Shown: piece by piece, positions 19,198 through 28,072 of the stretch
Layout: each line of letters opens with the position of its first letter
Numbering within the stretch: position 1 is the first letter of the stretch
Origin: Sphingomonas sp. MA1305
GTDB lineage: Bacteria > Pseudomonadota > Alphaproteobacteria > Sphingomonadales > Sphingomonadaceae
NCBI RefSeq assembly: GCF_016107325.1
Contig: NZ_RCVT01000003.1
Coordinates: forward strand, 62,001 to 126,000
Direction of reading: 5' to 3'
Length of the DNA: 64,000 nucleotides
The notes under the pieces: generated by a model
Told to the model about the DNA's origin: nothing
Databases searched by the model: none
Seen by the model: the letters and a program-made list of their open reading frames with translations, nothing else
Made by a program: the position numbers and the translations under genes

Positions 19198-19845
19198 ATG
19201 ATCGCTTCCCGCACCCTCGTGATCGATACCGCCACCGCCGCCTGTTCGATCGCCCTGATCGAGAACGGCCGCGTGGTCGCGGCGCGGCACGAGGTGGTCG
19301 GGCGCGGCCATGCCGAACGGCTGGTGCCGATGATCGCCGCACTGCCCGACGGCGGGCGGGCGGAGTCGATCCTGGTCGATGTCGGCCCCGGCAGCTTCAC
19401 CGGCGTGCGCGTCGGCATCGCCGCTGCGCGCGGACTGGCGCTCGGCTGGGGCGCGGCGGTCGCCGGCTATTCCAGTATGGCGCTGCTGGCCGCCGCGGCG
19501 CTGGCCCGCGGCGAGGCAGGCGAGGTGACGGTGGCGATCGAGGGCGGCCACGGCGAGCTGTTCGTGCAGCCGTTCGCGCGCGGGCCCGAGGCGATCGCAC
19601 CGCTTGCCTCGCTGCGGCCGGAGGCGGCGCTGGCGGTGATCGGGGGACGGCCCGTCGTCGGTAGCGGCATGCGCTGGCTGCGGCCGATCGCGCCCGAGCT
19701 GGCCGGCGAGGAGAGCCTGCCGAACGCCGCCGACGCGGTGCTGCTGCCCGCGGCGCTGGCGGCGCTGCCGGCAAAGCCCGTGTATGGCCGGGCGCCGGAT
19801 GCCAAGCTGCCCGGCGGCATCACGCCGGCGGAGGCCTCCGCCTGA
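19198..19845 (+). CDS. tsaB: tRNA threonylcarbamoyladenosine synthesis protein TsaB
   Basis: 215-residue partner of TsaD and TsaE in making t6A37 in tRNAs that read ANN codons. The ASKHA-type opening TLVIDTATAACSIAL and the segment DVGPGSFTGVRVG are diagnostic. It overlaps rimI by one base, a pairing seen in many bacteria. The 178 bases before it hold no gene. Confidence 0.93.
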   Translation: MIASRTLVIDTATAACSIALIENGRVVAARHEVVGRGHAERLVPMIAALPDGGRAESILVDVGPGSFTGVRVGIAAARGLALGWGAAVAGYSSMALLAAAALARGEAGEVTVAIEGGHGELFVQPFARGPEAIAPLASLRPEAALAVIGGRPVVGSGMRWLRPIAPELAGEESLPNAADAVLLPAALAALPAKPVYGRAPDAKLPGGITPAEASA

Positions 19846-20312
19846 TGGCGACGCGCGCCGTCTCGCTGCGCACCGGCGACGCCCGCGACGTCGCGACGGT
19901 CGATGCCCTGATGTCGGCAGCGTTCGATCCGCGCTTCGGCGAGGCATGGACACGCAATCAGTGTTTGGGCGTGCTGGCGATGCCGGGGGTGCGGTTGACG
20001 ATCGCCTCGGTCGACGAGGTGCCGGCGGGGTTCGCGATGGTGCGGAGCGTCGCCGACGAGGCAGAGCTGCTGTTGCTCGCGGTGGCGCCGTCCTATCGCC
20101 GCCAGGGCATCGGCGCCGCATTGTTGCGCGCGGTGATCGCCGAGGCGCAAGGCGCCGGCATCGCCGACATGCATTTGGAGGTTCGCGCCGGCAATGCGGC
20201 GGTGCAGCTGTACGAGGCCAACGGCTTCAGCAAGGTCGGCGAGCGCCGCGGCTATTATCGCGGGCGCGGCGGCGAAGCGTTCGACGCGCACACCTATCTT
20301 CGGAACCTGTAG
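19845..20312 (+). CDS. rimI: GNAT acetyltransferase RimI (ribosomal protein S18 type)
   Basis: 155-residue acetyl-CoA-dependent N-acetyltransferase. The acetyl-CoA loop YRRQGIGAALL and the closing motif VQLYEANGFSKVG are intact. Coupled to tsaB by a TGATG overlap. RimI modifies the N-terminus of protein S18 in E. coli; the exact target here is inferred from position. Confidence 0.9.
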   Translation: MATRAVSLRTGDARDVATVDALMSAAFDPRFGEAWTRNQCLGVLAMPGVRLTIASVDEVPAGFAMVRSVADEAELLLLAVAPSYRRQGIGAALLRAVIAEAQGAGIADMHLEVRAGNAAVQLYEANGFSKVGERRGYYRGRGGEAFDAHTYLRNL

Positions 20313-20316
20313 CAGG

Positions 20317-20339
20317 CAGGCCGGAGGTCGTCCGGCCTG
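20317..20339 (+). terminator. Hairpin after rimI
   Basis: CAGGCCGGA and TCCGGCCTG form a perfect 9-bp stem with a GGTCG loop five bases after the rimI stop. There is no T-run, so function as a terminator is uncertain. Confidence 0.5.
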
Positions 20340-20395
20340 AGACCGCCACCGCGACAAGCGTCACGGTGACGGGTTCCCTGCCTATCGGCCGCGGC

Positions 20396-20611
20396 TTAGC
20401 GGTGCATTGCGGCCTTCTCGGCGCGTGCCTTCTTGGCATAATGGTGATGGGCGATCACGCAGCCAGCGGCTGCCCCCATCATGGCGTGACCTTTGCCGAC
20501 GAAATGGCCGCCGACCGCGCCGGCGGCGGCACCGCGGACACAGCCCTTGGCCAGCGCCGGCGACGCGGTCGCGACCATCAGCGGCAAGGCGAGAAGCGAG
20601 ACGTAACGCAT
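20396..20611 (-). CDS. Small secreted glycine-rich protein
   Basis: 71 residues: a signal peptide cleaved near SPALA (residue 21), then a short stretch rich in Gly, Ala and His (GAAAGAVGGHFVGKGHAMMGAA is glycine-zipper-like) and a basic tail with HHH. Glycine-zipper proteins often sit in or against the outer membrane. One cysteine pair (C24 and one in AAGC). Monocistronic, convergent with rimI. Function unknown. Confidence 0.65.
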   Translation of the reverse strand: MRYVSLLALPLMVATASPALAKGCVRGAAAGAVGGHFVGKGHAMMGAAAGCVIAHHHYAKKARAEKAAMHR

Positions 20612-20707
20612 CGGACGATCTCCCGTAGGTGAATAGCCCCGGTATAGCGGCGTGGCGGCGCGCTGGTTCCGTTACAAATGCGTCATGTCGGGCCGGATCG
20701 TCTGCGG

Positions 20708-22498
20708 TCACGCGCCCTTGTACAAGGCGTCGAGACGCTCGCCGTACATGGCGCGGATCATGTGGCGACGAATCTTCAGACTCGGCGTGAGCTGTTCATT
20801 CTCGATCGCGAAAGGCGCATCGGCGAGGATGAAGCGGCGGACGCGCTCGGTCACCGACAGATCCTTGTTCACCCGCTCGATCGCATGGCCGATCGCGGTG
20901 CGATATTCGCTGTTCTCCGCAAGGCGCGAGAAGTTGCAGGCGTCGCCGTTGGCGGCGCACCATTCCTGCGTCCACTCCGGATCGGGGACGATCAGCGCGA
21001 CCATGTACGGCTTGCGGTCGCCGTAGATCATCGCCTGGACGATCTCGGGTTGCAGCGTCAGCATGCCCTCGATCTTCTGCGGCGCGACATTGTCGCCCTT
21101 GTCGTTGATGATCAGGTCCTTCTTGCGATCGGTGATCTTGATCCGGCCGGCCGCGTCGAATTCGCCGATGTCGCCGGTGTGCAGCCAGCCGTCCTTCAGC
21201 ACGCGCGCGGTTTCCGCCTCGTTGCGCCAATAGCCGTGCATCACCAACTCGCCGCGCACCAGGATCTCGCCATCGTCGGCGATACGCACCTCGGTCTCGA
21301 CCAGGGGCGGGCCGACCGTCTCCATCCGCAATCCGGCGGAGGGGCGGTTGCACGAGATGACCGGCGCCGCCTCCGTCTGGCCATAGCCCTGCAGGAAGGT
21401 CAGGCCGAGGCTCTGGAAGAAGATGCCGATCTCCGGATTGAGCGGCGCGCCGCCCGACACCATCGCCTTCAGCCGGCCGCCAAACTTCTTGGCGATCTTC
21501 GGCTTGAACAGGGTGTTGACCGCGAGCTGCGCGGGGCGGTCGATCAGGCGCAGCTTGCCTTCGTATTCACGCGCGCCGATGGCGAGCGCCTGGCCAAGCA
21601 GTTTCTGCCCCAAGCCGCCCTGCTTCTCGATCGCCTTGCTGATCCGGGTGCGCAGCACCTCGAACAGGCGCGGCACGACGACCATGATCGTCGGGCGCAC
21701 TTCCTCGATGTTGCTCGCCAGCTTGTCGAGCCCTTCGGCATAGTAGATCTGGCCGCCGAGGCCGATCGGGAAATGCTGGCCGCCGGTATGCTCATAGGCG
21801 TGGGAGAGGGGCAGGAAGGACAGGAACACCTCGTCGCCCCAGCCGAAATCCTCTGAGATGACGGTGCAGCAGCCGTTGACGTTGTGCAGGATGGCGCCGT
21901 GGTGCTGCATCACCCCGCGCGGCGCGCCGCCGGTACCGCTGGTGTAGATGATGCAGGCAAGGTCGTCGCGCGCGAAGGTCGCCCGCCCGGCGGCGTGATC
22001 CGCGCTGGTCGGATGGTCGGCGATCAGCTGGCGCCAGCTGTGGAAGTCGATGCTGGCGGACGGGGCGCGCATATCGTCGATGCCGATCACCGTCTGGCCC
22101 TGGTTGGAGCGCAGCACCGCGGGGAGCAGCGTCTTTGCCAATTTATCGGTCGAGACGATGATCGCGCAGGCGCCGGAGTCGGCGATGATATGGGCGTGGT
22201 CACGCTCGGTGTTGGTGATGTAGGTCGGCACGGTGACGCAGCCCGCCGCCATGATGGCGAGGTCGCTGATGCACCATTCCGGCCGATTCTCGCTGACCAG
22301 CATCACCCGGTCACCCGGCTTGACGCCGATCGCGGTCAGGCCGGCGGCGAGGCTGGCGACCTGACGCGCTGCCTCCGCCCAGCTGGTCGAGACCCAGGTC
22401 CCGCCCTGCTTCGCCCAGAGGAACGGCGCGTCCCCTTTCTCGCGGGCGCGCGCAAAGAACATCGCGACGAGGTTGGGAAAATATTCCAGCTTGCGCAT
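20708..22498 (-). CDS. Long-chain acyl-CoA ligase (AMP-dependent synthetase)
   Basis: 596-residue enzyme that activates fatty acids with ATP and CoA. The adenylation P-loop IIYTSGTGGAPRG, YGQTEAAPV and TGDIGEFD are present, as is the basic C-terminal lid (PSLKIRR). Two adjacent ATG codons occur; the second (22498) is six bases from AGGAG and is chosen. It lies alone between a small gene and ggt. Long-chain ligases of this type serve fatty acid uptake and breakdown; a role in feeding the ceramide pathway is possible but only speculation. Confidence 0.92.
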   Translation of the reverse strand: MRKLEYFPNLVAMFFARAREKGDAPFLWAKQGGTWVSTSWAEAARQVASLAAGLTAIGVKPGDRVMLVSENRPEWCISDLAIMAAGCVTVPTYITNTERDHAHIIADSGACAIIVSTDKLAKTLLPAVLRSNQGQTVIGIDDMRAPSASIDFHSWRQLIADHPTSADHAAGRATFARDDLACIIYTSGTGGAPRGVMQHHGAILHNVNGCCTVISEDFGWGDEVFLSFLPLSHAYEHTGGQHFPIGLGGQIYYAEGLDKLASNIEEVRPTIMVVVPRLFEVLRTRISKAIEKQGGLGQKLLGQALAIGAREYEGKLRLIDRPAQLAVNTLFKPKIAKKFGGRLKAMVSGGAPLNPEIGIFFQSLGLTFLQGYGQTEAAPVISCNRPSAGLRMETVGPPLVETEVRIADDGEILVRGELVMHGYWRNEAETARVLKDGWLHTGDIGEFDAAGRIKITDRKKDLIINDKGDNVAPQKIEGMLTLQPEIVQAMIYGDRKPYMVALIVPDPEWTQEWCAANGDACNFSRLAENSEYRTAIGHAIERVNKDLSVTERVRRFILADAPFAIENEQLTPSLKIRRHMIRAMYGERLDALYKGA

Positions 22499-22532
22499 CA
22501 TTCTCTCCTGACGCCGGGCGGCGCTGCGTGGC

Positions 22533-22573
22533 AGCCGCCTGTGGCGGTAAACGTTGCCAGCCGCCTGTGGCGG
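22533..22573. repeat. Two copies of a 15-base palindromic repeat
   Basis: AGCCGCCTGTGGCGG occurs at 22533-22547 and 22559-22573, each containing CCGCC-TGT-GGCGG. The two hairpins lie between ggt and the acyl-CoA ligase and overlap the region of the ligase promoter. Confidence 0.7.
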
Positions 22574-22577
22574 ACAA

Positions 22578-24320
22578 CTATTCGGACGGACGGTTGGCTG
22601 CAGCGCCGATCCGCGCCGGCCGGGTGACGCGGCCGTCCTCCGCCACCGCGACGCCTTCGCTGCGCGGGTCGGCGGCGCCGGTCCAGCGGCCGTCCTTCCA
22701 TTCCAGCGCATTGGCCTTGAGGCCGAGCGGTGCGATCTCCGTCCGCTCGCCGAGCGCGGCCAGCGCTGGCTGCATCGCCGCGGCGGCGGTATCCGCCTCC
22801 AGCGTCGCGACCGGGCCGGGGGCGTAGACCAGGCCGAGGGCGATCGCATCCTGCGCGCTGAGGTGCCAGTCGATGACGCCGACGATCGCCTTCGCCACCT
22901 GCGCGATGATCGTTGATCCGCCCGCCGCGCCGATCGCGAGGCGGACCTTGCCGTCAGGGCCGTAGACGATCGTCGGCGCCATCGACGAGCGGGGGCGCTT
23001 GCCGCCCTCGACCCGGTTGGCGACCAGATAGCCGTTTCTGGCGGGGACGATGTCAAAGTCGGTCAGCTGGTTGTTGAGGACGACGCCGTCCATCGCCAGG
23101 CCGCTGCCCCACGGACCTTCGACCGTGGTGGTCACCTCGACGACGTTGCCGGCGCGATCGGCGACGGCAAGGTCGGTCGTGCCCGCGACCTCGCTGACCG
23201 GCGCGGCGACGCGCGGCGGCGCGCCCGGCGGCGTGCCCGCGGCGACGCTCGCCATCGTCGTGGTCGGCGAGATCAGCGCGGACCGGCCGCGCAGATAGGC
23301 GGTGTCGAGCATGCCGGCGACCGGCACCTTCACATAGTCGGGATCGCCGACGTACATGTTGCGATCGGCATAGGCGAGGCGGCTGCTTTCCGCGAACAGG
23401 TGCCAGGCGGTGGGGCTGTCCTTGCCGAGGCCGGTCATGTCGAACCGTTCGAGCTGCTTCAGGATCATTAGCACGGTGATGCCGCCCGACGAGGAGGGCG
23501 CCATGCTGCAGATGCGGTTGGCGCGATAGGTCAGACAGACCGGGGTGCGCGGCTTGGCATCGTAGCTGGCGAGATCGCCGGTCGTCATCTTCGACGGGTT
23601 GCGGGCGGCGGTGTCGACGATGGTGACCAGCTTCTGCGCCTGCGCGCCGACATAGAAGCTGTCGGGGCCGCGCGCCGCGAGCTGGCGGAGCAGCGCGGCC
23701 TGCGCCGGATTGCGGACGAGGTCGCCGACCGCATAGGCGCTGCCGTCCGGCCTGGTGACCAGCGCCCGGCTGTCCGGCGTCAGGTGTGCGCCGTAAGCGG
23801 CGACCGCATTGACGTAGCGCGGGCTGGCGCGGAAGCCGTCGCTGGCCAGGCGGATCGCCGGCTCGAACAGCTTCGCCCAGGGCAGCTTGCCGCCGCTGCG
23901 ATGCGCCATCGCCATGCCGCGGATCGCGCCGGGAATGCCGACGCTGCGCCCGCCGGGGACGGCGTCGTCATGGCTGAGCGGCGTGCCGTCGGCGGCGTAG
24001 AACCAGCGCGGATCGGCGGCGGCGGGAGCGATCTCACGCGCGTCGATCGCGTCGACCTTGCCGGTGCGCGCGGCGTGGCGGACCCAATAGCTGCCGCCGC
24101 CGAGCCCCGAGCTCTGCGGCTCGACCACGCCGAGCGCGAGCATCGTCGCGATGGCGGCGTCGGTGGCGGTGCCGCCGGCCTTCAGGATCTCCGCCCCGGC
24201 GGCGGCGGCGCGGGGGTCGGCGGCGCTGACCATGCCCTGAGCGGGCGGAGCGGTCTTGGCGAACGAGGCGGCGGGAAGCAGCGCGGCGGAGGCGGCGAGC
24301 GCGGTCAGGAGCGTCTTCAT
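22578..24320 (-). CDS. ggt: Gamma-glutamyltransferase
   Basis: 580-residue periplasmic enzyme that splits glutathione and transfers the gamma-glutamyl group. It starts with a signal peptide (MKTLLTALAASAALLPAA, cleaved after SFA). The precursor should cut itself before the nucleophile threonine in AGTTDLAVADRAGN, making large and small subunits; GSSGGITVL-type binding (SSSGGITV) and SSMAPTIV follow. After the nucleophile most relatives have TTHxSV, here TTDLAV. Normal length. Confidence 0.93.
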   Translation of the reverse strand: MKTLLTALAASAALLPAASFAKTAPPAQGMVSAADPRAAAAGAEILKAGGTATDAAIATMLALGVVEPQSSGLGGGSYWVRHAARTGKVDAIDAREIAPAAADPRWFYAADGTPLSHDDAVPGGRSVGIPGAIRGMAMAHRSGGKLPWAKLFEPAIRLASDGFRASPRYVNAVAAYGAHLTPDSRALVTRPDGSAYAVGDLVRNPAQAALLRQLAARGPDSFYVGAQAQKLVTIVDTAARNPSKMTTGDLASYDAKPRTPVCLTYRANRICSMAPSSSGGITVLMILKQLERFDMTGLGKDSPTAWHLFAESSRLAYADRNMYVGDPDYVKVPVAGMLDTAYLRGRSALISPTTTMASVAAGTPPGAPPRVAAPVSEVAGTTDLAVADRAGNVVEVTTTVEGPWGSGLAMDGVVLNNQLTDFDIVPARNGYLVANRVEGGKRPRSSMAPTIVYGPDGKVRLAIGAAGGSTIIAQVAKAIVGVIDWHLSAQDAIALGLVYAPGPVATLEADTAAAAMQPALAALGERTEIAPLGLKANALEWKDGRWTGAADPRSEGVAVAEDGRVTRPARIGAAANRPSE

Positions 24321-24403
24321 CACGCCAAACCGTAGCGGCATGACGGGTGAGGGCAAGGGTGAAGGGGCTGTCTTCGCCGGCATCCGTCACCACCACCCCT
24401 CGA

Positions 24404-24433
24404 CCGTCATCCCCGCGAAGGCGAGCATGACGG
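24404..24433. repeat. REP-like palindrome
   Basis: CCGTCAT and ATGACGG (7 bp each) flank a GC-rich core CCCCGCGAAGGCGAGC between ggt and pyrD. It resembles half of the larger element at 42176 and is one of the dispersed palindromes in this window. Confidence 0.6.
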
Positions 24434-24444
24434 CTCGGGCTTGA

Positions 24445-25485
24445 TCAGGCCGCCGTACCGACCGCCGCCGCCACCGTCGCGAAGCCGTCGCGGGCGAGCA
24501 GGGCGTCGAGGTCGCGCAGGATGCGCACCGGCAGACTGGGGCCTTCATAGACCAGCGCGCTGTACAGCTGCACCAGGCTGGCGCCGGCGCGGATGCGGGC
24601 ATAGGCCTCCGCGCCGCTGTCGATCCCGCCGGCGGCGACCAGCGGCAGCGCGCCGCCGGTGGCGTTGCGGACGTCGGCGAGCCGCTGGCGGGCGAGCGCC
24701 GCCAGCGGTGCGCCGGACAGGCCGCCGGTCTCCCCCTTGCCGGCGGCGGACAGGGGCGGGCGGGAAATGGTCGTGTTGCCGATGATGATGGCGTCGACGC
24801 CATGGTCGATCGCGGCGCGGGCGACGCCGTCGATGCCGGCCGGGTCGAGATCGGGCGCGATCTTGAGGAACAGCGGTGTCCTCCCCTTCGCCGCGGTGCA
24901 GGCAGCGAGCAGTGCGGCGAGCGCGGCGCCATGCTGCAGGTCGCGCAGCCCCGGCGTGTTGGGGCTGGAGATGTTGATCGTGACATAGTCGGCCAGCGGC
25001 GCGGCGGCGGTGACCCCGGCGACATAATTGGCGACGCGATCGGTCGCATCCTTGTTGGCGCCGACGTTGATGCCGAGCAGCCCCGCGCCGCGGCGGATTG
25101 CCGTGCGGACATTGGCGATGCCGGCGGCCAGGCCATGATTGTTGAAGCCCATGCGGTTGATCACCGCGCGGTCGGCGGCCAGACGGAACAGCCGCGGTCG
25201 CGGGTTGCCGGCCTGGGGCAGGGGGGTCAGCGTGCCGATCTCGACGCTGCCGAAGCCAAGCGCGTACAGCCCGTCGATCGCCTCGCCGTTCTTGTCGAGT
25301 CCGGCGGCGAGGCCGACCGGATTGGGAAAGGCGAGGCCGGCGACGCTGGTGGCGAGGCGGGGGCGGCGGGCGTCGGCTCTGGCGCCGCCGGGCAGCTTGC
25401 CGCGCAGCTTGAGCGCGCCGATCGTCATCGTGTGCGCGGTTTCCGGATCGAGCGTGAACAGCAGCGGGCGGGCGGCGTAGGTCAT
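24445..25485 (-). CDS. pyrD: Dihydroorotate dehydrogenase, quinone-linked (class 2)
   Basis: 346-residue flavoprotein that oxidises dihydroorotate to orotate in pyrimidine synthesis and passes electrons to quinone at the inner membrane. The N-terminal helix (RPLLFTLDPETAHTMTIGALK) that binds membrane quinone marks class 2. NPVGLAAGLDKNGE, NISSPNTPGLR with the catalytic serine, and the FMN segment VAAGGIDSGAEAY are intact. Start chosen at MTYAARPLLF by similarity. Confidence 0.96.
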   Translation of the reverse strand: MTYAARPLLFTLDPETAHTMTIGALKLRGKLPGGARADARRPRLATSVAGLAFPNPVGLAAGLDKNGEAIDGLYALGFGSVEIGTLTPLPQAGNPRPRLFRLAADRAVINRMGFNNHGLAAGIANVRTAIRRGAGLLGINVGANKDATDRVANYVAGVTAAAPLADYVTINISSPNTPGLRDLQHGAALAALLAACTAAKGRTPLFLKIAPDLDPAGIDGVARAAIDHGVDAIIIGNTTISRPPLSAAGKGETGGLSGAPLAALARQRLADVRNATGGALPLVAAGGIDSGAEAYARIRAGASLVQLYSALVYEGPSLPVRILRDLDALLARDGFATVAAAVGTAA

Positions 25486-25560
25486 GTCCGCGCCATCGCA
25501 TCGCGCGGGGTGGGCGTTCAAGGGATTCGCGCGAAGACGCTTGGCCGCGACGAAGTTGAG

Positions 25561-25773
25561 TTCACGCGAAGCCGCGAAGAAGAAGATGGTTCACGCAGAG
25601 GCGCGGAGGCGCGGAGAGGTCCGCTTGCGGCTCCGTCTCACGTCAGCGAGACCGGCGCTCATCGGCTTCAAGCGAAGGAGCTGCCGATGGCGGCTCGGGA
25701 GATCGCCGCGAGCGCGAATCTCCGCGCCTCCGCGCGAACCAAGACGCTTCCCGTCTTCGCGGCTTCGCGCGAA
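25561..25773. repeat. Long imperfect inverted repeat
   Basis: The left arm (25561 to about 25617: TTCACGCGAAGCCGCGAAGA ... GGCGCGGAGGCGCGGAGA) returns in inverted form at about 25719-25773 (TCTCCGCGCCTCCGCGCGAA ... GGCTTCGCGCGAA), with about 100 bases between. The arms differ by several substitutions and small gaps. It fills most of the 400-base gap between pyrD and sufR, where there is no gene. Confidence 0.7.
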
Positions 25774-25838
25774 CCAAAACCTCTCACGCTGATCGGCTTT
25801 TCCACGGTTGACCCACGGGCACAAACGCCTATCTGGCC

Positions 25839-25877
25839 AATCGGAACGATTTTGTCCGATTTGCGACACGTTCGCAA
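25839..25877 (+). promoter_or_regulatory. Two adjacent palindromes before sufR, likely operator
   Basis: AATCGGA-n9-TCCGATT (25839-25861) and TTGCGA-CACGT-TCGCAA (25861-25877) are both perfect and share one base. They end 14 bases before the sufR ATG. Rrf2-type regulators of suf operons bind palindromes at their own promoter, so these are good candidates for autoregulatory sites. Confidence 0.55.
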
Positions 25878-25891
25878 CTGGAAAAGGAACG

Positions 25892-26347
25892 ATGCGGCTC
25901 TCAAGCCTCGCCGATTATGCGGTCGTCCTGATGACGGCGGCGGCGCGCCTTGCCGATGCGGGGCGGCTCAACGCCACGCGTCTGGCGGAGGAGACCGGCG
26001 TGCCGTTGCCGACCGCGCAGAAGCTGGTCAGCCGGCTGTCGGCAGCGGGGCTGCTCGACAGCGCGCGCGGCACCGGCGGCGGGGTCGCGCTGGCGCGACC
26101 GGCGGCGGCGATCAGCCTGGCCGACATCGTCGAGGCGGTCGAGGGCCCGATCCAGATGACCTCCTGCGTCGACGGTGCGGCGCACGATTGCGCGATCGAC
26201 CATCAATGCCACGTCAAGCCGCATTGGGGCGTGGTCAATGCCGCGGTGCGCGGCGCGCTGGCGGACGTTTCGCTAGCGTCGCTGTGCGGCGCGCCCTCCC
26301 TTTCGGCTTCCAACAGGACCCCGGCCTTTGCCGGGGCGGATGAGTGA
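25892..26347 (+). CDS. sufR: Rrf2-family Fe-S regulator of the suf operon
   Basis: 151-residue winged-helix regulator. The DNA-binding half ([30 protein letters not shown]) is followed by three cysteines spaced C-x7-C-x5-C in [16 protein letters not shown], which would bind an Fe-S cluster and report its supply. It is the first gene of the suf operon and overlaps sufB by 8 bases. A good ribosome site (AAAGGA) precedes the ATG. The last dozen residues ([11 protein letters not shown]) are encoded by a repeat hairpin, so the tail is probably not ancestral. The symbol follows the role; the family is IscR/Rrf2, not the cyanobacterial SufR. Confidence 0.9.
   Translation: MRLSSLADYAVVLMTAAARLADAGRLNATRLAEETGVPLPTAQKLVSRLSAAGLLDSARGTGGGVALARPAAAISLADIVEAVEGPIQMTSCVDGAAHDCAIDHQCHVKPHWGVVNAAVRGALADVSLASLCGAPSLSASNRTPAFAGADE
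26319..26336. repeat. REP-like hairpin in the sufR tail
   Basis: CCCCGGC-CTTT-GCCGGGG is a perfect 7-bp hairpin inside the last codons of sufR, ending three bases before the sufB ATG at 26340. It leaves no ordinary ribosome site for sufB. Confidence 0.7.
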
Positions 26348-27812
26348 TATGGCGACCAAGAATGCCGAGGCCTATGAGGCCATTTCGAAGAAGTACGAGT
26401 GGGGCTTCGCCACCGACATCGAACAGGACTTCGCGCCCAAGGGGCTGAGCGAGGACACGGTCCGCTACATCAGCGCCAAGAAGGGCGAGCCCGAATGGAT
26501 GCTCGACTGGCGGCTGAAGGCGTTCCGCCTGTGGCAGACGATGGAGGCGCCGGACTGGGCGAAGCTCAACGTGCCGCCGATCGACTATCAGGACGCCTAT
26601 TATTACGCCGAGCCGAAGGCGAAGGCGACGATCGCCAGCCTCGACGAACTCGACCCGGAGATCCGCCGCACCTACGAGAAACTCGGCATCCCGATCGAGG
26701 AGCAGAAGGTGCTCGCCGGGGTCGAGGGCGCGCGCAAGGTCGCGGTCGACGCGGTCTTCGACAGCGTCTCGGTCGCGACCACCTTCCGCAAGGAGCTGGA
26801 GGAGGCGGGGGTCATCTTCCGCTCGATCAGCGAGGCGGTGCGCGAATATCCCGATCTGGTCCGCCAATGGCTGGGCAAGGTGGTGCCGCAGCGCGACAAT
26901 TACTTCGCGACGCTCAACAGCGCCGTGTTCAGCGACGGCACCTTCGTCTACATTCCGGAGGGCGTCCGCTGCCCGATGGAGCTGTCGACCTATTTCCGCA
27001 TCAACGCGGAAAACACCGGCCAGTTCGAACGGACGCTGATCGTCGCCGACAAGGGCGCCTATGTGTCCTACCTCGAGGGCTGCACCGCGCCGATGCGCGA
27101 CGAGAACCAGCTGCATGCCGCGGTGGTCGAACTGGTCGCGCTCGACGATGCCGAGATCAAATATTCGACCGTCCAGAACTGGTATCCGGGCGACGAGAAC
27201 GGCGTCGGCGGTATCTACAATTTCGTCACCAAGCGCGCGCTCTGCCAGGGCCGGAACAGCAAGGTGTCGTGGACGCAGGTCGAGACGGGCAGCGCGATCA
27301 CCTGGAAATATCCATCCTGCGTGCTGGCCGGCGACGGTTCGGTCGGCGAATTCTACTCGGTCGCGGTGACCAACAATCTGCAGCAGGCGGATACCGGCAC
27401 CAAGATGATCCACCTCGGCAAGAACACGCGCTCGACGATCGTGTCGAAGGGGATTTCGGCGGGGCGGTCGGACAACACCTATCGCGGGCTGGTGCGCGTG
27501 GCGCCGACCGCGGAGGGCGTGCGCAACTTCACCCAGTGCGACTCGCTGCTGCTGAGCGACAAGTGCGGCGCCCATACGGTGCCGTATATCGAGGTGAAGA
27601 ACCCGAGCGCGCAGATCGAGCATGAGGCGACGACGTCGAAGATTAGCGAGGACCAGCTGTTCTACGCCATGTCGCGCGGCCTGGATCAGGAAGCGGCGGT
27701 GGCGCTGATCGTCAACGGCTTCGCGCGCGAGGTCTTGCAACAGCTGCCGATGGAGTTCGCCGTCGAGGCGCAGAAGCTGTTGGGGATCAGCCTTGAGGGG
27801 AGCGTGGGATAA
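26340..27812 (+). CDS. sufB: Fe-S cluster assembly protein SufB
   Basis: 490-residue core of the SufBCD scaffold complex, on which new Fe-S clusters are built in the cytoplasm. Conserved family stretches include [19 protein letters not shown] and [15 protein letters not shown] (beta-helix core). The start may be 26340 (MSDMATK) or the second ATG at 26349. The stop overlaps the start of the next small gene (TAATG). Confidence 0.97.
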   Translation: MSDMATKNAEAYEAISKKYEWGFATDIEQDFAPKGLSEDTVRYISAKKGEPEWMLDWRLKAFRLWQTMEAPDWAKLNVPPIDYQDAYYYAEPKAKATIASLDELDPEIRRTYEKLGIPIEEQKVLAGVEGARKVAVDAVFDSVSVATTFRKELEEAGVIFRSISEAVREYPDLVRQWLGKVVPQRDNYFATLNSAVFSDGTFVYIPEGVRCPMELSTYFRINAENTGQFERTLIVADKGAYVSYLEGCTAPMRDENQLHAAVVELVALDDAEIKYSTVQNWYPGDENGVGGIYNFVTKRALCQGRNSKVSWTQVETGSAITWKYPSCVLAGDGSVGEFYSVAVTNNLQQADTGTKMIHLGKNTRSTIVSKGISAGRSDNTYRGLVRVAPTAEGVRNFTQCDSLLLSDKCGAHTVPYIEVKNPSAQIEHEATTSKISEDQLFYAMSRGLDQEAAVALIVNGFAREVLQQLPMEFAVEAQKLLGISLEGSVG

Positions 27813-28057
27813 TGCTGTGGCACGTCACCATGGCGGGTGAAGCGTTGTTTTCGCTATCGTGTTGGTGGCTGGTCTATGGGGCATTGCGATACCGCCGGGA
27901 TCTTCCGTCGAAGCACTCTGATCGGCTCCAATATCAAACGCAGCCTCAGTTGTATATTTTCGCTGTTTTAGTTTGGGCAATGGTGGGCGTCATGACGGCA
28001 TTGCTATTTTGGTTGTACGCGTTTGTCATGATCACTGGTCGCCCTCCTTTTATTTGA
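27812..28057 (+). CDS. Small membrane protein inside the suf operon
   Basis: 81 residues with two membrane helices (about 7-24 and 47-72), a short basic loop between them (YRRDLPSKHSDRLQ) and no known motif. Its ATG overlaps the sufB stop, so it is translated with the operon. It is strikingly AT-rich beside sufB and sufC, roughly half G+C by eye, which suggests acquisition. Spacing to sufC is 15 bases. It could be a cargo gene with no Suf role, or a membrane partner of the complex; nothing in the sequence decides this. Confidence 0.75.
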   Translation: MLWHVTMAGEALFSLSCWWLVYGALRYRRDLPSKHSDRLQYQTQPQLYIFAVLVWAMVGVMTALLFWLYAFVMITGRPPFI

Positions 28058-28072
28058 TTGTCTGAGAGATAG

